A stretch of 64,000 nucleotides of DNA from Pomacea canaliculata (lineage: Eukaryota > Mollusca > Gastropoda > Architaenioglossa > Ampullariidae): assembly GCF_003073045.1 (NCBI RefSeq), contig NC_037594.1, forward strand, positions 32,498,338 through 32,562,337, written 5' to 3'. The notes beneath the pieces were generated by a model. It was not told the origin of the DNA. It did not search any database and saw only the letters and a program-made list of their open reading frames with translations. The position numbers and the translations under genes are program-made. Below are positions 48,301-59,600 of this stretch, one piece after another (positions within the stretch are counted from its first letter, which is position 1; every line of letters begins with the position of its first letter).

Positions 48301-49900
48301 AGTCTATTATCTAACTACTCATTATACTGGATTTGGAAAAATAAACTCACATTTATGACAGCATCTGTCTGGATAAAATCCATATCCTTGTGGTGAATTC
48401 CTAGTTCTTGACTACGGCGGTGCACACTGCTTACAATGCCACAAGTGACAGTGTTGCTTAAAGCTAGTGGACTGCCCATGGCAATGACCCATTCCCCAGC
48501 ACGTAGCTCTGATGATTTTCCTAGAGTTAGCACTGGCAAGTTAGCCTATGTTGAAAAAGAAAATGTTTTTATTGTATAAAAATTTAAAAAAGAAATGCTT
48601 CATCTTTTATACTAATTAGAGGCTTATTTACATCAAAGCTCCTTTCAGGTGTAACAATCAAGCTATAATGGAAATAACACAGAAAAGAAAAGTGTGAAAA
48701 CTTCACTGTAAAATAAAATTAACTTCTAAACAAGAAGAAAACAAAAATAGTAAGGAATAACATTCACCGCATTAACTTGCACTGCTGCCAGATCAGAGAC
48801 GGGGTCCACTGCCATGACAAAACCTTCCAATTCTCGTCCATCTTGAAAACGCACACTCACACTTGATTTGCTACCTACCACGTGAGCATTGGTTAAGATT
48901 AAACCATCTTCACGCACCACAAAACCTGAACCATTTGATGTTGCCAGTCGTCTGTTGTAGAAAGGGTGTCTGTTGACAAATCCATAAAACCTAGTTTTTT
49001 TTGTGATCTTACTCTGAAAATAATAATACTGTCTTCCTTACTATAGGCAATCTAGCATATCCTTTAATGTTTACATCACAATACTTGAATTTTTATCTGT
49101 ATCAGCAACTTGCAATAAACATATGCTAGACTTTAAAGCTACTAGAGATTCTACAATACATAGAAATAAAGCCCGTCTTATTACTATGCATTTTAATATT
49201 ACTGTCCTATTATTGTTATGCATTTTAATATTACTGTCTTATTCATATAGTCATGACTTTATCAATACCTCATTTTTACAATTACCTGAGTGCAAGTGTG
49301 TGCTTGTGTGAGAGAGGATGCAGAGTGAAAGAATCATACCATCTAATGCAATACTGAAGCATTTAGACGTCACATAAGCTTTATAAGTTTAAATTTGTTC
49401 TCATCTAAACTCTTTGATAAAATTGAGTAGAACCCATTGTGCTTACAAAAGTAAGTGAAATGCTACAGTGGTCTTTCTGTATACCTTTCTTTTATTTCGA
49501 CGTAGACGACTGCAGGTGAAGTCTTTTCAACAACATCTGCAATAAAATTAAATCTCTTTGATAGTGGTGTATTTATACCAGACTCTGCTGACACTGTTGT
49601 CAACCGTGAAAAATAGTCGCTTTTAGTTACGTTTTCTGTCTGGATCAGTGATTTTTTATGTGACCGCCAGCTCATATATCCCACAGCAAGGAGGCTGGTT
49701 CCTAGAACCCCACTTGCAAGAAGAATGTACTTATTTTTGTCCGCCACACTAGCGCATCCTTTGTTTGTGGTATATCGTTTGACCCAGTTGTGGTTTTTGC
49801 AGGATATAGAAGATTGTTGGACTAGTACTGAAGGTGTATTTTGAGCTGAATAGTGTTTAAGCGTCCTCAACCAGCTACGAATCAACACTGCCGCGTACAT
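45391..49900 (-). CDS. HTRA2: HTRA2/Omi mitochondrial serine protease
   Basis: Trimeric protease of the mitochondrial intermembrane space, acting in protein quality control. Seven exons (minus order): 49485-49900, 48768-48969, 48351-48545, 47917-47949, 47537-47651, 46985-47171, 45391-45556, giving 437 aa (human 458). Order: basic presequence [18 protein letters not shown]; transmembrane anchor ([18 protein letters not shown]); protease domain with catalytic His in TNAHVV, Asp in DPVSDLAAV and Ser in [11 protein letters not shown], the last encoded by a 33-bp exon; PDZ domain with [27 protein letters not shown] and [10 protein letters not shown]. All phases agree. The exon-2 acceptor was chosen at GTCAACAG because it alone gives [17 protein letters not shown], matching human DRHPF...SNGSG; the acceptor 47 bases upstream breaks the frame. 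The start has an A at -3; an in-frame ATG at 49957 would add 19 residues. Confidence 0.95.
46142..46703. repeat. 562-bp imperfect palindrome in HTRA2 intron
   Basis: The left arm (46142-46416) and right arm (46439-46703) are inverted copies separated by about 22 bases. The arms open TTAAAGACCAACTTGAATGG and TTAAAGACCAACCTGAATGG and stay alignable throughout, including GATGTAGGCA, GAGAGAAAATGAGTG and a closing GCATTTxTTGTG. Identity looks to be roughly 75-80% with small gaps. Each arm contains ATGAGTG followed by about 15 similar codons, so the repeat may derive from the 5' end of a transposon gene. The family is not recognised. Confidence 0.85.
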
Positions 49901-50422
49901 TTTGACCCCCGGTTGTAGTCCTTGCCCAGGGGACATCACTCGTTCTATTTTGACCATGGATGTGTAAAGGTGGACTGCTGGCTGTCTGCCAAGATCAACG
50001 CTTTCTTCCGAAGTTCTCCTCAGTCTCGGCGAGCCTAAAAAAAAAAAAAAGAATGTGACTAAACCGGAAGTTTTGTGCAAACGTGCCTCGTTTTAGTAGT
50101 TAACTGGGAGGGAAAGGGGGGGGAGTAATATATCGTCTGCCAGCAGTCCAGTAATACAAGTTCGTGATTTGACGCTATGTTGTTATTTAAGCATAAGAAA
50201 TGATACAATTATTATTAAAAAGTGAAACGACGTTGAACTTTGCATAATTCTGATATAATAAAAAAGAAATTTAAGTATCGATGGTTGTTAACAAATGGAA
50301 TGTGTTTCGCCGATTTCGATTTGGTTATGTGAAATAGTGGTGCGTGGGGGTGCAGGTAAGGCGCAAATGTCAGAAGTTTTCAACAGTGAATTTTCACGAC
50401 CTTCATATTGATGGCACCAGCA
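49901..50422 (-). promoter_or_regulatory. HTRA2 upstream region
   Basis: Contains the 5' UTR and presumed promoter. A pyrimidine run directly followed by AG (about 50037-50052 on the plus strand as an A-run) looks like a splice acceptor, so a 5' UTR intron is possible. The rest is unremarkable. Confidence 0.35.
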
Positions 50423-50450
50423 GGGGTGGGCAAAAGTTTGTGGTACAGGT
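50423..50450 (+). mobile_element. hAT terminal repeat fragment
   Basis: CAGGGGTGGGCAAAAGTTTG is a typical hAT terminus, the same type as at 21579. No partner terminus is found nearby, so only one end survives or can be seen. Confidence 0.45.
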
Positions 50451-50534
50451 AGTTACCACTACTGAGGGAACTTTTCACTCGGATTTACTCTTTGGCAACA
50501 CATCGAAGACTATATGACATTGGTGGGTAGTGGA

Positions 50535-50738
50535 GAAGGGGAGGGGAGAAATTGGTGTTTACGCCGTCAGCAACTAAGGCTGCATCACAGCAAGGCAGCC
50601 AACCATGTAAACAGATTCCACATACAGAGAAAGAGCAGTGTGTCCAAGATAAGAGCTGAACCCAGGACAGCGACCCCTTGCTCTATTGATGACAGGCGCT
50701 ATAATTGTTTTGCCACTATATATATATATGGACCGCCT
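50535..50738 (-). repeat. SINE family B, second copy
   Basis: Minus strand: AGGCGGT, a TA microsatellite inside the head, AGTGGCAAAACAATTATAGC, GTCCTGGGTTCAGCTCTTA, TTTCTCTGTATGTGG, CTGTTTACATGGTTGGCTGC and AGTTGCTGACGGCGTAAACA. It matches the copy at 10722-10906 in the same order. Confidence 0.75.
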
Positions 50739-53380
50739 ATGACATTGGTGGATACTGCAATATGCTAGAAGAAATCAGTGACCTGTACCCTGGAGAGTTG
50801 CATATCCTTTGGGTAGTTAAAGTGTGTGCTTGCATGCATGTTTGGGCATACTATCAGTGGAACTGAATGTATGGTGTATGGTGTATACAAGTATGCGTGT
50901 ATATGTATGGGAGAAGGGGAAGATGTGCATGTGTAAACTCGAGGAGAGTTTTTTTTTTTTAACATTGTTGTACATATAGTAGTGCATGAAGTGGCATTTA
51001 CTAGCTTGTAATTGGCGATTGTCAACAAAGTCATGGCAATCACTAAGTCATGTTCTTTGTGTAATGTCACCTGGCTTATTAATTCTTACTATATATAAAA
51101 TAAAATAGAATAAAACATCTGTAGATCTAGTATTAATGACAAATGACACAGAGAAAGAAATGGACTGCAAATGATGACAGGAGTATCTGAGACTTAACAG
51201 GTGGATGGATAATAAAGAATTACATAGATTGATGAAACCAAAGAAAAAAAAAGCAACTAAAAAAAAAAAAAAAAAAAAAAGATGCAGATCACTTTGAATT
51301 TAAAACAGTGCATTTGAAAAAAATAAATGTTGATCGTCCACATGCCTGTCACAGAACCCTGCAGGCATTACAGGTATATCAGGAATGTTTATTGGCAGTG
51401 CTTACAAGTGCATCTGCAAGATTCACTTTAAACATCCCCTGCCAGCTATAGGCACTGGCGCATAATCCCTTCCAGTTACGGTGCCTGGGTCATGACTGTG
51501 TTTGTGTCACAGTCGGTTGTTTTTTTAAAGAGCAAAAAATATGGGCTTGATAATAACTGTAAAAATGAGCAGTTTTCCTTCTTTGGTAGAAAGAAACCGA
51601 CAAGAAGTAATGGTTTGTTGTGACTGGCAAGAGATCTCGCTGATGCAGTGTTTCAAAATAAATCTCCTTTATTCTCCAAAAAGGACAGATTGAGCCTGTT
51701 GTGGAGATGCTTGTTTCCAAGATTAAGGTGTACCGTAGATAGAGAAGAATGAAATGATAGTTTTATGCTGGACTTTCAACATGCAACATCTTAATGGTAT
51801 ATTAAGCAGAATGCAAGCAATTAAAGATAGATTTCACTATACTCACAATACATCATAAAGCTGTTTCAATTGGATAAGAAATTTGTTTTTTCATGCAGTC
51901 AATTTATTCTTAACCGACACTGTACATAATTGATATATTGTTTTGAAATAGCATTCATGAACAGATAATTTACATCAATTGCCAATGGTCCCAACTCTCA
52001 GTGTCCTTTTATATGCAAAGTTTGTCTTCAACGACAGTGGTCAATGACATATACAAAAATTCATAAATATAAACAAGGCAGTGGTCTTAAAAATCAAATG
52101 AAAATTCATTTCATCTCAATTTCAATTCCAGCTGTCATAATTATCTTTCACAATGTTATTTGCAGTCACTCCAAAACATCAGATTTTTATTTTTTGGCTG
52201 ATCATTTTCTCATTCATCTTGTATTTTCACTGGCAGTTGCACTACTTTAAAATCCAGGAGGCAACTAGACAGAAACTGGAAGGAACAAGCAGAATACTTA
52301 GGATTGGTGATGAGGTGACATAAACTGTCTGATAACATAAATGTGAGTCACAGGACCCACTCCCAATATTTGACAGCTCAAACTTTTGAATTTTTTATTA
52401 AATCCTTTGTCCTTAACATAGTCTTTGTAGAAGATTGTGCAGTCTTGTTGTCTCCACTTGAAAACACAGTTTTTTGAATAAACAAGTTTGCTCTCTCCCC
52501 TTAGCCTTTCAGTTCAGTCCCGTTAATGAATTTTTTGTCTCCACCTCGCCTTGCAATCTGTAAATGAATGTGTTTGCTGTCTCTACTTATCCTTGCAGTC
52601 CTGGTTTTGTCTATCTGGGGAACCAGGCCATTCCAGAATGCAGTTCCTCAGCTATGGACTCTGCTGAAGCATGCAGTCTGCAAAAGTCTTTAATAAGTGG
52701 CTGGCTGAAGATACACCTGTTTAACCCCCAGCGAACCCCCTGCCTTTCTTCTCCTCATGGTGTCCCCCTTTCCCTTTGTACTGACCTGTCGTTTTGGTTG
52801 TTCATCCAGTTCCTTCTAGTGCACAATGAGCATCTTCACCATAAATACTTGTCTGTTACAATATTACATCATCATCAACACCAACATGTTTTTTAGTTGA
52901 AATATGACCCAGCTTTCTTTGACTGGAAGGGCAATAAAATTGTCCTTTTCCCTTACTTGGAATACCATGATGTTTGTCCACAAACAAGGATAAAATAAAA
53001 CTGCTCGTCAGTCTGTAAATTTACATTTACTGAATAACAGGGATCTAAATCATCAAACATACCGGGTGCCAATTTGTTATTTATAGACTAAACATATACA
53101 CTACAACATTTCTAAATGCATCATTGGAAGTCGAATCATCACAAGACTAAAAACAAGTCCTCCCTTTTACTAAAGTCTTAACAACAAAGATTTGTCTCAG
53201 TATGATCAGCAGACCTTTCATTTAAAATGTTTAATAATTTAACATCCTTCAGATGAAAATCTATGCTGCAGACTTGCTGACAAGCATGTCTCAAAATGAA
53301 GGCTATTGCCTTTTTGGTGGAGTTAAAGGGAAAATTCAAAATTCATAGAAACTTAAAGCAAACTCACCAATTAATAAATA
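50739..53380. other. Intergenic between HTRA2 and WDR11, nothing recognised
   Basis: An A-run at 51259-51280 and AT-rich sequence. The frame at 52564-52896 has no domain I can name; a resemblance to LINE C-termini was too weak to call. No RNA gene is seen. Confidence 0.4.
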
Positions 53381-53386
53381 TTTATT
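53381..53386 (-). terminator. Candidate polyadenylation signal, WDR11
   Basis: TTTATT on the plus strand (AATAAA on the minus strand), 225 bases after the WDR11 stop codon. Position fits a short 3' UTR. Confidence 0.45.
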
Positions 53387-53610
53387 CCTTGCATTCATAA
53401 ATATTTCACTCAGGTTCAACCAGAGTCAAATCACATTTGAAATAAATCTGTCCAACATTTGAGTTCAGAAAAATATGTACAACCCAACTGTATATGTGCT
53501 TGCACATATGTAGACACACACAAATGCTTGTAGTATTTCTGTACACTGGACTCGTCAACTGTTTTCCTTGTGAAGAGATATTTAAGAATAACACTTCATC
53601 TGTTTAGGCT

Positions 53611-56600
53611 TTAGCCAAAAAGAATGCAGACTTCCTGATGCAGCTGAGACCCCTTCTCCCCTGCCTGTGAACAGTAATGGCTAGCTCCCTTTCCATGGCC
53701 AAGGTTGATGAGGTAACGAGCATATTCCAGGAAAACAGCTTCAAACAGAGGACCTGCACATTAACAGTTGTGGCCTCAGTAATGAGCAGGAGATATGCAT
53801 ACAACTATTTTAGAAACTATGTCACTCCAAAGAGGTTTTTGACAGCCTATGGTAACTGATGCATTAACCTCAGCTCAAGAAGTTTCACTAGACAGGGGTG
53901 TCTGATACAGCCAGGATTTGCACCTTGAGTTCTGGCCCTTCATCAAAGAGCATTTTAAGTGTCAAACATGACACTTGGAGCAAACTACTTTTTAATCAGC
54001 ATTCATGAACATTCGTATTTCAAACGTGCTGCTAATGAATAAATATTTACTTTCAGCTATAAATTCCCTATCAGTGACATCAAACTGAACCTCTCTAAAC
54101 ACATTCTGAAAGGTAAAAATAAAAGGTGATTGCTTCAAAATACTGTTTGTACCTGTATCATTAGTCTTTGCAAGGACACCAAACTCTATACAAGCCTCGA
54201 TGAAGCAAGCAGCTCGATCAAAACAGCGCATGCTATACAGCATCTCCACCACTTTGTGAAACTGTCCCAGAGATAGCATCACCAGCAGGGCCTTACTCTA
54301 GCACAGACACGAGACAAAATATGGGCATATATGATGATGATGAGTTAGACACAAAGGACAGGGATAATAATGTAAAAATGACAGCATCACACTCACTGTT
54401 ATCACAATTATCCCTCATTCATCTCTTCATATTGACATAAAAAGAGCAGATATGATTCAGAGGCTGTGACAACAACAATCAGCTTTTGAATGCATGCAGG
54501 CACAGAGATTTTGCAGCTCCTGTACTTAGTGAATACACTGATCACTAAAAGCTTGAGAATATTCCTTTAATCCTTTCTACTCACTAATGCTTGTAAAAGT
54601 CTTCTTATTCAGAACAGTAAGTTCATGTCAAGTTTGTAGATACTTAAGTTAGTTACTTCTTTTGCTAGGTTATAAAATGTAACTGCTTGCATGTCAGTTG
54701 TTAACCTCTTTTCAGTCCTGGGCACAAGCCTATGGTGAATAAAGAAGTCTTTCTCTCTCACACACGCATTCACAAATACACACACACACATTCTTGCCTA
54801 CCTTTTGATTAACTTGTGCTGTGCACAGATGATCAGCCCAGCGTTTCATCACTTCATTGCATTCGTTGAAGTCCAAAGTGGACTGGAAATAAAAGGCAAA
54901 AAAAATAAACAACCCCACCCTATATAAGATGTTACATTAAGGCCATACAACATAAAAGATGAGACATCACACTGCCACTACAATGTGTGTGTATATAAAG
55001 AAATGTAACTCACCTTGGCTAGCCACACTGCTTGGTCCCATGATCCATACGTTTGCAGGTAGCGACAAGCATCCAGCCCCTTGTCAATTAGACAAAGCAG
55101 CTGCACCCCCTCTGCTAGGCGACCACTGGCAATCAGATTTGTGCCCACAAGCTTCATTGTGCTCTGTGATGCACCCGATGACCTGACACTTGCTACAAGG
55201 CAGGCCCTGATGATATGTTATAGTTAAACACTTAATAAAAACAGGAAAAAGTGAATGTGTTAAAAAGTGTTAAAACACCTAATGCAGAAAGTCTCACACA
55301 CACACACAAATGTATCATAGATTTATAAATCCATTTTTTTTTAAATCCCAAAATACTGTTCTACTTAAACCTGAGAAAATCTGTGTACTAGAACTCATGT
55401 AAAAAAAATTAACTCAATTGTTAATCAACATAGGTAAACTATCAAGAGATAAAATAGTCTAATCAGACAGCATCATTAAAGTGAGACTCTGACTTAATTA
55501 ATCAATCCATTGTGCCTTTGAGATAATTTAATGTAAGTAATTTAATCAATAAACATTTACCTGAGAGAATCAATGTAGTAGGACTCATTTTCTGCTTCTG
55601 TCTCCAGCAAAAGTTGTACTGCACGATCAGTCTGTCCAAGCATTATGTAGTTCTCTGCACACTTCTGTGTGTGGTCATAGGTGGCTCGTTTGCTGTCATG
55701 CAGAGCCACTCGATCCAGCTGATACTTCTACAGTGGGGATGGGGCAAAAGTACTTGTCTGTCAGAAAAATGCTGCTGTGCTAATAGTTCTTAATCAGCTA
55801 AGACCTAAGAAAAAGATCCCTCTCTCTCTCTTTTTTTTTTTGATGATTCCCTGTAACTACTTCCTCACCATGACAGGGAGAAACAGTACAGACAATCTTT
55901 GTCTACAGCAAATTGATCTACAGATCCAATTTCAACTGAAATTGAATAAAATTTCTGTTGCAGTCTGACAAGTTTTTTCATCTTGCTTTATTGAACTTTG
56001 AACCATGTGAGATCAGGTTATTGTGTATAGCAAACTTCAGTCCTATTTCACACTTGCACTTTTGTCAGTACAAATGAACAGTGGGTCTAAAACATTCCTT
56101 GATTGAGGTCATTGAACTACATCTATAGAAGAAAAACTATAACCTTATAGCTCTGGTTGTCACATAAAGCATCATAGCAGCGCTCAAGTGGTTGATCCTC
56201 AAACAAAACAGAGATCCGTTTTCGTTTTTGTTCATCTTCCGAGTCCATAAGTACTACAAGGTCACTGGCTTCCTGATAGCTGGGAGTAGGTGGGATATAG
56301 CGATCACCCCCCTCCCACTGAGCTGTAGAAGCACTTATATCCTACACAGCATAAAAAAAAGAATTAACCAAAACACAGTAATCAAACTAATGCTCAAGCT
56401 ATTTAATAATATGTTTTTGTTAAGTACCATCAAATTATAAAAGACATTTCAAACACTTTAAAAATAACTTGATAAGAGATTCTGCAAAATGTATCTTACA
56501 ATTTTGCAAGTGTCAAGAAAAGGGTTAATCATTCATTATTTTGGTTAACCATAAACATAAGAATGTTAAAATGTTTCCCTTTCCCCCCAAATCTCTAAAT

Positions 56601-59600
56601 GCATGGACATCCTAAAAGTATAATCAAAATCCACAGATCTACACAAAAAGCTTGATTATTGAATCTCTTCATGAGTGTTTTAAAAAAGTTCCATTAGTAT
56701 GAAGTAACAGACATGTCTGTTTTCAGTTATACATTTACTGTGGCTAATCTATCAAGTGCTGACCTGATTCTAGATCTAAATGTGCACATTTTCTTTCAAC
56801 ATAATTTTTATACTATTGTACACCTCATACTAAGAACTTGACCTTCTAGGGACTTTCAGGCAAGGCATGTGAAAATGTAAGGAGCAATCTGCTATTTGTA
56901 AGTAAGCTTATCAGTACCTTGGCTGAGGACCTTGACCAATAGATCCGAAGGTAATGCAGAGCAACAGTCCAAAAATGAACTTCAGCCTCATCTCCAAAGA
57001 GTCTAAAGAAACACACATTTCACATTATAAAATGATTAATGTATCTGGACATGCAGTCTGGTAAATTGGTGTTACTAGGTGCTTAAAAACACAACTTGAG
57101 TTAAGATTGGTTTCACCTCAAAAGTTTCCTAGAAAAAAAAATAGAGAGGTATGACAGGAAGTTTGGTTTGTAATAATAACTTACATAAACTTTTACTTTA
57201 TTTAGATATAAAAATATGAATTTTTGATAGAATGAGTGTAATGCGTTGTAGTAGGTCTTATTATATTTTGTGTATGAGTGGTGTCCTACATCTTTAGTCT
57301 TTGTCTGTTTGTGTCATTCGGACCACATAATTTAAACAATAGACGCCATTAAGAGGCAGTTGAACATGACTGTTTAGAGATGCATAAAGAAGACCAGCTG
57401 AAAACAATCTGTGAATAATGAAAGAATAACATTCTGATTCTACTACCAGATGGATAAGCTGTGTTGTTGTTGTCTTGTTAAACAATGTACTTTCTCCTGA
57501 CTTTCACCTTTCTTACCGCTGTCCATAATCAACTGCCTTCACTCTTTATCTCTGTTACTATAGCAAAAAGGTCAAACATCTTGTTCATCCTGACTACAAC
57601 TAAAGATCAACCACTTTCGTTCCGTGGGGAGTGGGGAGGGCATCAAGGTGTTTGTAATTCATCATACGAATGCACAAACAAGTGTATGTATGACTTATTA
57701 CAATTCTTCAGCACTCAACAAACCAAGTTCAAACCCACAAAAAAAAAATCCTGTACAATACCTTGCAACAATTAAGCATCGTTCTGCAGTTCCAAACTGG
57801 CACTTGGAAAGATAAGCCTTTAAAGAGCTAAGAACCAAAACAAAAATAATTTCATTAAAACATTAAAATTCAACATCCTCCCCCACAATATAAAAATATT
57901 TCAATATTTCTTAGTATCAAACAAGAATGAATGGTTTAGAATCATTTTGGTGCAAAAAAAAAAAAATGCTTAGAGGCACTCACATGCACACATGAACACA
58001 TGTACCTATCTGTGAAGAAACATGATGTACACACTAACAAACTAACCTGTCCAGCAAGGCCATTTGTGAGCTGATGGTATTCTGCAAGTCCCTGTCTTCC
58101 TCTCGAAGGTCAGTGAGAGTGAAGGAGTACTCCTGCTGCCAGACCTGATGCTGCAAGAGGGACTTGAGCAAGCCAGCACCCTTGCTGCTTAACAGGTAAG
58201 GGCACAGGACTGGTTCTAGAATGCACAACACAACCAGCTTACTCTGTGAAGCTATCTCTTGCATCAAGATATCAATGTACAAGCTGGTGACATTCTGGAA
58301 AATGTGGCTACTTTGCAACTGAATACTTTTGTCCTTTAAAAATTTTGTAATGGCACCCACCTTCCACTATTATTCAAGGTGGGAGTAGGTGGGATTTAAT
58401 AAACAGAATTTAATATGTTTTTAAAATTGTTGTGAAGTTTCATTCTATTTGATAATGACATTGCTTTATGTTGACAGACATAAAATTTTCATTGTAAATT
58501 GTCTTCCTTTGATATTTACTATAGGGGTTTAAGGACTACAACTGCTCTTTAACCAAATGAATTATTTGTCCCTGGGCTACAAAGGGACAACAGTCTCGAT
58601 AGCGAGAGTGCTCTTCTCTCAAGTGCTACTCTAAGATTATTATTTAAAAAAAACCTTCCATGTGGGTTCAGCAATTTTTTAATTAACCTTCAAGGCAGAA
58701 GTGGGGAAAGCTTGGAGGGCATCTTCATCGGGTCATCTGGTAAGTATCAAAGAATTTACAATAAAAATGTTATTTCTTCTTTAACTTTACCAGACAACCC
58801 GATTATAGAGAAAAAAACTATCAGGAGGGCTCTGCCAACCCCCATGCTGATCAACATGTCTTTAACAATTAGCAATGAGCAGCCGAAATCGGGCGAACAA
58901 GGCGCAGGATGTCAGAATAAACAGGTTATGGAGGTAGAACACCCCAACAGTGGAGTCCGAGCGCCACCACACAGAGGTAATAATGTCTACAAGAGTGACA
59001 TTCTGCTGAAAGGTCAGGCTCACTGCAATTGCCAAAATCTTATGCGCCCATACTTTGAACCTGTGGGATGCTGAAGGAAAGAGCCACCAGAAGAATCTGT
59101 CAAGTTCTTGGGTTTGGCCAGGACTTGTGGGAGAAGCACCATCGGACAAATGCCAACATTCTGTTCCATTGAATGGAGAGTGAGCTGACTGCCAATGCCA
59201 GAGGGTCGGGAACTGGAGACACAAAGGTAAGCAGCTTCATGTTCCAGCTGGTGGCAAACAGGTCCACAAGCAGCTAGGAAAAAAACCTGGCATGTGTGTT
59301 GAACACTGATGTTGGCGAAGAGACCATTTTGTTGGCGACCTCTAAGAGCTGCAACAGAAGGAATCTGCCAACACACTGAGATGCCCCAAGATGTGTCTAA
59401 TAAAGATTTGAACTTTATGATCCTCGCTCCACATCCAAATTTTCTACACTGAGTTCCTCCTTGGCGCCACTGTGGAAATATTGGACAGAATCTGGACTCC
59501 TTGGCCTTGTAGTGGGATCATCTAGATACCGAGGGCCTCCCTTCTTCATTGGAGAGGCTAGGAAGGCCAAGGCCTCTGTATGGTGAGGGGTCTCTCATGA

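Noticed and set aside
48970-49016. Alternative HTRA2 exon-2 acceptor at TTTTCAG (49017)
   Set aside because: It breaks the reading frame with exon 1, whereas the acceptor at 48970 gives the conserved ERHPF junction.
49901-50080. Upstream extension of the HTRA2 frame to 50080
   Set aside because: It encodes a poly-Phe run from a T homopolymer that looks like a splice acceptor, and it would bury the mitochondrial presequence.
52564-52896. Frame resembling a LINE C-terminus
   Set aside because: Similarity was too weak and short to support a call.
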